Below, piece after piece: positions 56,867 through 64,000 of a DNA stretch of 64,000 bases. This stretch comes from Cytidiella melzeri (lineage: Eukaryota > Basidiomycota > Agaricomycetes > Polyporales > Irpicaceae): positions 23,810 to 87,809 of the forward strand of contig JABYQR010000191.1 in assembly GCA_022592445.1 (NCBI GenBank). Reading direction: 5' to 3'. Position numbers and translations under genes: made by a program. Numbering within the stretch: the stretch's first letter is position 1; the number at the start of each line of letters is the position of its first letter. The notes beneath the pieces were generated by a model. That model saw only the letters and a list, made by a program, of their open reading frames with translations. It was not told where the DNA came from and searched no databases.

Positions 56867-57280
56867 ATGCGGTTCTCTACCATCATTCTTTCATTTCCTA
56901 CCATTGTCATCTGCACCTTTTATGCAGTGGCTGTGTGTGCTGCCCCATATGGCATTAGAGGATCTGGTTATCCCAACAACCCCATCTTGGAAAGACAGGA
57001 AGCAGCTGATGTTGCCAACTTGCATGATGTTGGTCTCAGCAAGCGGGTACCATTATTCTTCAAACTTCCAAGTTTCCAATTGAAGCCGCCAGCAGCAGTG
57101 CAGAGACCGACAGCAGTACTGAGAAAAATGCCACCACCCCTACCACCATCAAGCTTGACAAGACGGCCAGCGTATAAAATCTCAAAAACAGCATCTCCTT
57201 TGGTGGAAGATGAGAGGTTCTCCATATGGCAACGAAAGAAGCCAATACGTCCCAAGGCCAGTACCACCGGTCCACAGTGA
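56867..57280 (+). CDS. Small secreted protein, paralogue 2
   Basis: The unspliced frame gives 137 residues with a signal peptide (STIILSFPTIVICTFYAVAV, cut near CAA|PYG) and a Lys-Arg site (GLSKR|VPL) at the position matched in paralogue 1. The first 70 residues and the promoter align with the locus at 26270. After Lys-Arg the frame is Pro-rich and basic. The alternative frame over the same DNA reads Ser/Thr-rich (TDSSTEKNATTPTTIKLDK) before a stop, as in paralogue 1. An intron starting GTACCA just after the Lys-Arg codons and ending GCAGAG would join it in phase (59 nt). Which frame is used cannot be settled here. Function unknown; secretion is likely. Confidence 0.55.
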   Translation: MRFSTIILSFPTIVICTFYAVAVCAAPYGIRGSGYPNNPILERQEAADVANLHDVGLSKRVPLFFKLPSFQLKPPAAVQRPTAVLRKMPPPLPPSSLTRRPAYKISKTASPLVEDERFSIWQRKKPIRPKASTTGPQ

Positions 57281-58413
57281 TGTTGAACATATGCCAACAG
57301 GGGCAATTATCTGGTATTGTTCGGCTGTTGAACACACGCATGCTTGTTTTCTGTATGTTTCTAAGACCTGTAGAGAATGTTGTAGAACCATCTGCGCCAT
57401 TGCACAATTGTTCATAAGAAAAGATATAGATACTGACATTATGTATGCAAGAGCCTCAAGGACAGGCTGCAGAGCTATGCAACTAGTTATGTAGTCACAG
57501 TACCATGCATGACATACAATGAGCAGTGGACTGGTTGATACTCAAGTTGTACATGAGGGCATAGTGAAACAGACACATAGATGTTTTATGGCAAAGTAGT
57601 ACTCAGACCAGTCTGCAGTAAGCTAGGCGCATGAAAATGTCACTGATTGGCACTGAGCAACTATTCCAGAATGATGTGCATTCAATGACTGCACTTGATG
57701 CACATCTGTTGGAAATATCATGACAATCTGTGTTATGAGAATGATAATCAATAAAATAGCCAGGAAAAAACCTAATGATGCTCAGGTGCTCACATCCATC
57801 ACCCCTACAAATGAAGTATCTTCTCTGGTGCAGAAGACTATTGAGAGAGCCATCATGGCATGAGGTGGCCATAGCTGTTGTAATGGCAGTTGGGCTTACC
57901 CAAGAGGAGGGCACTACTACAAGAAGTGAATAACTTGGCAGTTATGCAGTGAAGCATTGAGGCCTGTATGTAAGAGTAAGAGGGCAACCATACAAGTAGC
58001 TCAAGAGAAAGGATGTGAGTGCTGTTCCTGAAAGATACACTACCTACAACGTGTAGGGCCATCGTTTTTTGACTCTTGTGCACGACACTGGCATCTGCAG
58101 GAAAACAGGATGATTATTACGATTCCTGAAGAATGAAGAAGAATCGTTCCAGTTTGCGCCAGTGCATTGATGCTTTTTCAGATGTGACCTTTTTGTCCCC
58201 CAAACTGTGGGAATTTGATGGGGTAATACATGCGGTAATAAATTTTGTAACAGTGTGGTGTAATGATTTGATGGTGTTTCATTTGCTTTGTTATTCACTC
58301 TACAAATGCGTGTGATGAGCTGAAGCTCCCATCAGAAATCTGTTTTTGTTTTTTGTATTGAACACATGTACATGATTAGACACAAATTTTACATCATCAG
58401 ATAGTCCTGCCCT
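57281..58413. other. Repeat-derived sequence, no gene
   Basis: Includes an inverted copy (58115-58225) of the segment at 53785-53900, with TTTGGGGGACAAAAAGGTCA in common. No coding region is supported. Confidence 0.4.
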
Positions 58414-59499
58414 TCAGCAACACACAGACATAAAAATCTTCTTGGATGAACCCAACGTTGGGGATATACAGTCCATATACTGATAAAAGTTGCTCAGACT
58501 CCGTTTGGAACCCCGCTGATCTTTTTCTTGCAGGTTATCACATGATTTTTGGCTATCTGGTTTGTACCAATCACATAGTTTGCAAGCGACTGCCGCCGCA
58601 TCGGGCCGATTTCCCCTCTCACTGACGGCAAAACCTGTGATGGTCAGTGGGTGACGCTCTGCCAACTTCACCCCAGAGATAACCCTGATTTATAGAATTC
58701 GGACCTTCCAAATGTTCCAACCCTGTGAAATGTGCATTTGTCAACCACTCTGCAATTTCAAGTACACTTGGTCGGCTTGCAGGCTATCTTCTTGTGTTGC
58801 ATGCATGAATCAGTGGTTAATTACTCAGTGGCTGTATTTTCGACGCATCTAGATGGCTGACCTAGAAAGTCTTCGCATTTGCAGTTAAACACATGCTATA
58901 GCCAGCAATGTATGTGCAGTTGTGGTAAATTCTACTTAATTTTGGTCTAAAGCATAGTGTTTGGATGCTAATTTGTAATCTGCTGTGTACAGTTATGAAC
59001 AACGGTATCTATGTGTATTCTGTTAATTATCTCTAAATACAGCATCTGCTGAGAAGGTCTCAATATTAGTGAGGAAAGTGTTTGCAGCTGATTTAGTTTG
59101 TCGCAGCCGTGACTTCCATTCACAGTTGGAAACCGGGGTTGCTGTTCCTTCAACAATGTCCTTTAATCGTTTCTGAAACCAGTCCTCTGCCTCCTCAGAC
59201 GCACCAAGTATGTCCCCAATTACGCAACCGACACGGTCCTCCAACGTTGTGACTTCGTAATTCAATTGACTTCTGCACCTTGTGATTTGTCTGGGTTTGC
59301 GGTGTCGAGGTCGTACAATATTGCCAACAACAGGGTAAACTACCCTGTTGTTGACCTGTTGTTGAGATACGGTGAAAGAGGTGAAAAAGTCAAGCAAGGA
59401 GAGGTGCACAGTGAGATACCGCAAGTCGATCAGCATGCTGATCCGATTGCTTAACAGGTCGGCCCGGGCTTGCGGTCCGGTGTTAAGGTTAGGCACCAC
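58414..59499 (-). other. Minus-strand open frames of unknown origin
   Basis: Frames at 58414-58671 (85 codons, contains SERGNRPDAAAVACKLCDWY) and 59023-59499 (158 codons, contains VIGDILGASEEAEDWFQKRL) look more protein-like than their surroundings. They have no domain I recognise and may be parts of one decayed gene or element. Confidence 0.25.
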
Positions 59500-59806
59500 C
59501 AGTCGGCTCCTGGTTCTTGCGCGCTCTCTCTCCCTCCAGCCCCCGACTTCCGGCCCGGGCTTGTGGTCCAGTGTTAAGGGTAGGCGCCATCAGTGAAGCT
59601 TTGACTTGTTGCTTTTGCCCTCTCACTCGCTCTCTCCAGCCCCCGCATTCTCGGTCTCGGTCTTGCTCTCTCTCTCGCTCTCCCACCTCTCCACGGTTTA
59701 TGTTGCACGAGAGGGTAGTGTACCCTCTTGTGTAATGTACCGCATTCATCCTTTTCTTGCCCTCTCACTTGCTCTCTCCAGCCCCCGCCTTCTCGGTCTC
59801 TGTCTT

Positions 59807-59865
<59 letters not shown>

Positions 59866-59935
59866 CTCACTTCCCCCCCTCTCCATGGTTTATGTTGCAC
59901 GAGAGGGTAGTGTACCCTCTTGTGTAATGTACCGC
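59456..59935 (+). repeat. Nested tandem repeats with (CT)n tract
   Basis: A block with TTTATGTTGCACGAGAGGGT and GTGTACCCTCTTGTGTAATG occurs at about 59697 and 59889 (192 bp apart). A second motif (CGGTCCGGTGTTAAGG / TGGTCCAGTGTTAAGGG) occurs at about 59473 and 59566. A (CT)n tract of about 54 bp fills 59809-59862. GAGGGTAGTGTACCCTC is a small palindrome in each block. Confidence 0.85.
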
Positions 59936-59984
59936 GTTTATCTTTTTCCGTCTTACCCTCTCTCCTGTGTGCAACTCGACACAG

Positions 59985-60242
59985 ATGAACCGCGCGACTA
60001 ATTCCTCACCACTCACGTTCCCTCTCAACCGCTCACTGCACGCCGATATCACCTACAACAACAAATTTGCTGCTATCTTCTCTGCCATTGGCCTGTTCTG
60101 CCAACCACAACTGCTTGATCTGATAAAACCCGATCTGAGCATGACGTGGGAGCAAGCACAATTGTGTCGTTCTCTGTCACAGATTTTCAATGTTTCTACA
60201 AGACTCGCCTTACCAGGCAACGGTATTATTGGGAATATTTAA
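59985..60242 (+). other. Open frame of 85 codons, unknown
   Basis: From ATG 59985 to TAA 60240-60242. The composition is protein-like (HADITYNNKFAAIFSAIGLF, then WEQAQLCRSLSQIFNVSTRL) with no known domain. It ends where the minisatellite starts, so it may be a truncated element gene. Confidence 0.25.
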
Positions 60243-60345
60243 GCGCTTGTCAAGCGCTTATCCAGCGCTTATCCGGCGTCTATTTAGGCGCTTATCCAGC
60301 GCTTATCTGGCGCTTATCAGGCGCCTATTCCGGCGCTTATTCTCA
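60243..60345 (+). repeat. Minisatellite of GCGCTTATCCAG-like units
   Basis: About eight degenerate 12-14 bp units (GCGCTTATCCA, GCGCTTATCTG, GCGCCTATTCCG). Each unit contains or borders a short GC palindrome such as AGCGCT. Confidence 0.85.
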
Positions 60346-60412
60346 TTGCCTATCAATTGATGTGCTGATGCGCCTCCTGTCTCTGATGCGCTGATGCGCT
60401 CCTTTCCTTATC
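60346..60412. other. Spacer before the gypsy-like LTR
   Basis: Short GC/AT mixed sequence repeating CTGATGCGC; no gene. Confidence 0.4.
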
Positions 60413-60899
60413 TGTGTATCACATGATAGAACTCTCTGGAACCTTGTAGAACTTGCTGGAACTATGATGTCATAGTATAGAACATTCCATTAGATGATGT
60501 CATAGTTCATAGAACCTTCTGGAAAAGTCTAGCCTTGTCTTAGAACAAGCTAGAACAAGTCTAGCCTTGGAGCTGGGTCATGGGGTCAGGTCATGGGGAC
60601 AATTGCTATTGGTTGATTATTGAAGTGGCACCACTAGGGCATAGGGCATGCTTAGTAAGGTAGATTACTTCGCTTACTCATGTAGGTATTAGGGGTCTAA
60701 GGGTAGTACCTGGGGTCCTCCCCTTCATGTATATATAGAGGCACTCCTGAGGGCATATCCCCTCAGTCTTATCCACTCTGTTGAGCCAGGACTACTCAGT
60801 ACCTCACAGTACTTTGCTCACCACACCTCTTACTCTCTATCTCCATCAACTCCCCCAGTTTATCAACTTACCTGGTGAGTAGTAACCTTAACTGTTACA
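60413..60899 (+). repeat. 5' LTR of gypsy-like element
   Basis: Starts TGTGTATCACATGATAG, contains the TATA-like CATGTATATATAGAGGCAC near 60730, and ends AACTGTTACA, giving TGT...ACA ends. The limits are provisional because the second LTR is not in the window. Confidence 0.6.
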
Positions 60900-61476
60900 T
60901 TTGGATAAGACTGCCCCTACTCCCTCACGTCTTTGGACGTGCTGGAGGTTTTCTTTCCCTTTCTTCTAGGTCTTGTGCCTGTGCGTGAGCCCCTTACAAA
61001 TCCTCTAGAAATAGAGGTAGCCGGACCATAGGCTTTAAGTGGTAGTCGTGTCTAGGCCATGCCTTGATGCGCACAACTTGAATCACCCTCTCGCCCGACG
61101 CTCCTAGAGCTGATCAGAGCAGAGGTTGGCATTATGCCAACATGATGAAAGTGTGCCTCCCAACAGGCGATAGTGGAGTCTGGTGTCAGACAGCTCGTTA
61201 TAAGAGCTAGACAACAGGACTAGAAACCCATGAGTGCCTAGGCACGTAGACGGGTAACTTGTTCTGGCCGGACTTAGGGTCAGTGTAATACTGATCCGCC
61301 GAGCATTTGCCGCATGGGTGGAACCATGACGGAGATCCTTACACCACCGGACCTGGAGAGAGAGTCCAGGCCGACGCCGGCACTACCCCACGCACACACA
61401 GGACCTCTCCTTTATGGAGATTTGTTTCGCACACCACTGAGCTGTCAAGCTCATCACACACTGTCACACAGTCACC

Positions 61477-62198
61477 ATGCCAATTTCCCGCTTCATCGCT
61501 GCTAGTCTGGCCGCAAGGCCTCCTACTCCATTCCTGTCCGTAATGAAGTCACCGGACTTCAAGAACGCCTCTCAGTCTCCAAGGAGACTCTTGACAAGTT
61601 CAAGCATGCTGGCAAGCCTCGCCGGCTCAAGTATCCCGACAACAAGCCCCTCATCAAGAGGATCGACCTCGAGGAACAGGCTCGTACCACCATCGAGCAT
61701 GAGGAAGACCAGGATCGTATGAGAAAGGTTTCCCACCTCATGTCTCAACTCAGCCTTCTCGACCGCATCGAGAAGCAGGAGAAGGAAAAGGCTGAAAAGC
61801 TTACCCTTCTCCAGCGTATTGAGGAGCGCAACCAACGCGCTTACATCCCCACTCCCACTCCGCTCCCCGCTTCTCTCCACTTCCATAAAACGAAGCTAAT
61901 ACTTCGTCAAGAGGAGTTTGAACCAATGATCACAGCAGCCTGTCAAAGGCTTGAGCCTGTGCTCAAGAAGCTGGACGCCTCCTTCTCGAGTGGAGGGCAA
62001 TCGTCAAGTCCCCAGCTCAACACTCGCAGGGAGAAAGCTCAGCAGCTGATCGGCCGTGTATTCATGGTTGAACAGTGGTTCAAGGAGAATCACACGGATA
62101 AGATGACGAATAGGGAATGGAGGATGTTGAAAAAGGACTTGAAGAGTTTAGGCAGGATTAGTTTTGTAGACATACATCGGAGATGGGGTTACATCTAG
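61477..62198 (+). pseudogene. Leader ORF of gypsy-like element, coiled-coil, frame-shifted
   Basis: The frame ending at 62198 is open from 61506 and encodes about 230 residues of charged helix (TGLQERLSVSKETLDKFKHA, later SLLDRIEKQEKEKAEKLTLL) with a compact end (WRMLKKDLKSLGRISFVDI). Its only plausible start, ATG 61477, is in another frame, and a TAG at 61503-61505 closes the main frame upstream. One base gained or lost between 61477 and 61506 would explain this. There is no known domain; it precedes gag, where such elements often have only a leader. Confidence 0.5.
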
Positions 62199-62424
62199 AG
62201 CTACTAGAAGGACTGTTTGATATGAACGCCTTTGTATATGCGGAAATGGAATAAAATGTATGGGCTGACAAGCCTCATTTTACTCGGTGACAACTTCCTG
62301 AAAAGGATTTAATGTGTGAAAACAACTCTGACAAGAGTTCAATGTGTGAAAAGTGGTGTTTCTTTTCTTCTTATACTAGAAATAGTATTTCGCTTATCCT
62401 TTGCTAATCAAGAAATTAGACGCA

Positions 62425-63887
62425 ATGGCCTCTCAATCTAACGCTGGATCCAACGCTGCCTCCGCTGCTGCCAACCTCACCCACTCTGTTCCTTTCGGCA
62501 AAATTACGCCGATTGTCTACAACCCTTCAGTTGAGAACTTTGAGCAGCATATCTTCCACAACCTAAACACGGCCCAAGGGCTGTTACTCGTACGGTTGAA
62601 GGTGGAGCAACTGCTGCCATTGTCCACAACATGATGAATCAGATGGTTCTTATCTGGAACAACCAGCTGTCACTCCTGGAGGATAACCTCCAGGAATATG
62701 TGGATAAGGTCGCTCAAGACCTGTATTCGCAGTCAGCTGCTGACGCCCAAGTCCAGCGGATGGACACTGACCTGGATATGGTCAAAACAACGATCACAAA
62801 TGTGGTCAACCAGATTAATCAGCTTCCCTTGTCTCAAGGACAAGGAGGATCTTCGCGCCAGCCTAAGATTGGCGAACCTCCGGAATTCAACGGCACCGAT
62901 GGCAAGGTCAAGTTCAACAAGTGGTTGAACAAGATCTCTCTGTGGCTTGTCCACGAGAACGTTGCTACTGACAGGCAATGTATTGCCGTCGCAATGAACC
63001 GGCTCTCAGGCGCGGCGGCTCAATATATGGAGCCGTGGATCAAGAAGCTCACAAAGGGTCAGACAATCGGAACGTGGGAAGAGTTCGAAAATGAGCTCAA
63101 GGTACAATACGGTCAACGGGACGACAAGGAGGGCGCTCGAAAGGAGCTTAACGCCTTGTTCAACAATACGGATTTGGCGCACAAGAACTTTGTCAAGTAC
63201 GCGGAACGCTTCCGTACGCTTGGCAGGCTTTCTGGATACGAGGACGACTTGCTCATTCACAAGCTCAAGCACGTCATCGAGAAGGACATGCGGCTTGTCA
63301 TGATCGGGAAAGATGAAAATCAAATTCCGACAACTTGGCCTCAATTCCTTGACCTCTTGCTCGACATCCACAAGAAGGTCTATCCGGAGAAAGCACAAGG
63401 CCAGATCTTCGCAAAGGAGAAGGATACGTCCACGCCTATGGAGGTGGACGCAGCGGACAAAAAGAAGAAGAAGAACGAGAAGCGAAACAAGGGCAAGGGC
63501 AAAGAGGTAAACTCGACTGAAAAGTTGGAAAAGTTCTGTCACATTCATAAGTCCAAAGGACATAACACGGACGAATGCAACCTCAACGGCCTTAAGAAGA
63601 AGCCCGACGATAAGAAGAAGGAAGTGAAGAAGGATGGCAAGTCTTTGGTGCCGAAGAAGATTCGGGCAGCAGATGCCGAGGACTCAGGAACGGACAGCGA
63701 GGCAGAAGCCCCTAAAGCCTCGTCGTCTAAGACGAAAAATGTTAATACCGCGCGCCTAGAGTTGGCGGCTCACATTGAGGAGGTTCCAACAGAAGATGAT
63801 GAACCTTCGACTCCTCACCCGTCCCCTGACAAGGGTAAAGGGAAAAAGCCGACCAAGGGCAAGGATTTTTTCCGGAGCGTCATGTGA
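62425..63887 (+). pseudogene. Gypsy-like gag, one frameshift
   Basis: The ATG at 62425 opens ASQSNAGSNAASAAANLTHS and runs in one frame to about 62580; the protein then continues in the next frame to a stop at 63885-63887. The retrotransposon gag domain is clear: PPEFNGTDGKVKFNKWLNKI, CIAVAMNRLSGAAAQYMEPW, GTWEEFENELKVQYGQRDD, FVKYAERFRTLGRLSGYEDD. A variant zinc knuckle follows, CHIHKSKGHNTDEC, with His in place of the second Cys. The C-terminus is Lys-rich. Starting at the internal ATG 62631 would give a 418-residue Gag without the first 70 residues, so the frame change may or may not abolish function. Confidence 0.75.
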
Positions 63888-64000
63888 CTCCCTGCGAACA
63901 TGAACGCTTAAGCCCTGATACCCTCGATCTTTGTACCGTAGATACTGTCAAAAATGTAGCGCGTTCAAAGAATTCATTTTTTCTACCGGTTACAATTTGG

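Larger units (their letters stand above)
60413..64000 (+). mobile_element. Gypsy-like LTR retrotransposon, 5' part
   Basis: The 5' LTR (60413-60899), a 577-bp leader, an extra coiled-coil frame, and a gag gene run up to the right edge; pol and the 3' LTR lie outside. The gag type (retrotransposon gag domain plus zinc knuckle) fits Ty3/gypsy rather than copia. Confidence 0.75.

Noticed and set aside
56508..57083. 191-codon plus-strand frame over the second secreted-protein locus
   Set aside because: It starts inside the tandem duplication, runs through the TATA region and overlaps the signal-peptide frame, so it is most likely a shadow.
59606..60001. 131-codon frame rich in Ser/Leu
   Set aside because: It is produced by the (CT)n microsatellite and the surrounding tandem repeats, not by a gene.
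60243..60345. CRISPR-like array of short repeats
   Set aside because: Units are contiguous and degenerate without spacers, and the DNA is eukaryotic; this is a minisatellite.

Overview
The window is nuclear DNA of a filamentous basidiomycete, probably an agaricomycete mushroom-type fungus. Conserved eukaryotic genes are cut by many 47-60 nt GT-AG introns, neighbouring genes lie close together on alternating strands, and the mobile elements (copia LTR element, Tnp2-type DNA transposon, gypsy-like LTR element) are of kinds common in agaricomycetes. No species is claimed.

Positions 1 to about 24,420 are a gene-dense block of single-copy housekeeping genes. In order they are: the N-terminal exon of a GH47 alpha-mannosidase (minus, runs off the left edge), TAF7 (plus), the GPI-transamidase subunit GAA1 (minus), the deubiquitinase USP48 (24 exons, plus), a large protein of unknown function with a cadherin/Ig-like domain (minus), an unresolved 3.8 kb stretch, the TRAPP subunit BET3 (plus), mitochondrial ribosomal protein S13 (minus), the splicing-related XAP5/FAM50 protein (plus), and a coiled-coil protein with three 85-88-residue repeats (plus). 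The pairs alternate between convergent (TAF7/GAA1 stops 43 bp apart, BET3/mS13 120 bp) and divergent (GAA1/USP48 215 bp, mS13/XAP5 117 bp). The genes share no single pathway; they cover glycoprotein and GPI processing, transcription, ubiquitin removal, vesicle tethering, mitochondrial translation and splicing.

From about 24.5 kb to the right end the character changes to repeats, mobile elements and small secreted-protein genes. Features are: two paralogous secreted-protein loci (26.3 and 56.9 kb) with matching promoters; a nearly intact copia element (27,035-32,067) with 5-bp target duplications and a primer-binding site complementary to the initiator-tRNA anticodon arm; a TRIM-like pair of direct repeats (32.5-34.5 kb); a frame-disrupted gene of unknown function (36.3-37.4 kb); a 7.0 kb DNA transposon (39,624-46,639) carrying a Tnp2-type transposase and two further spliced genes of unknown function; a small inverted-repeat element (47.8-48.3 kb); a decayed copia copy with a nested insertion (48.9-53.0 kb); foldback repeats (53.0-54.4 kb); microsatellites and minisatellites (59-60.4 kb); and the 5' end of a gypsy-like element (60,413 to the right edge).

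Both larger elements look recently silenced: the copia gag-pol reading frame and the Tnp2 transposase are each broken by one in-frame stop codon, and the transposase also lacks its usual C-terminus. Exon boundaries were placed by hand from splice consensus, reading phase and family conservation. The GAA1, TAF7, USP48, BET3, mS13, XAP5, cadherin-domain and coiled-coil models each sum to a whole number of codons.
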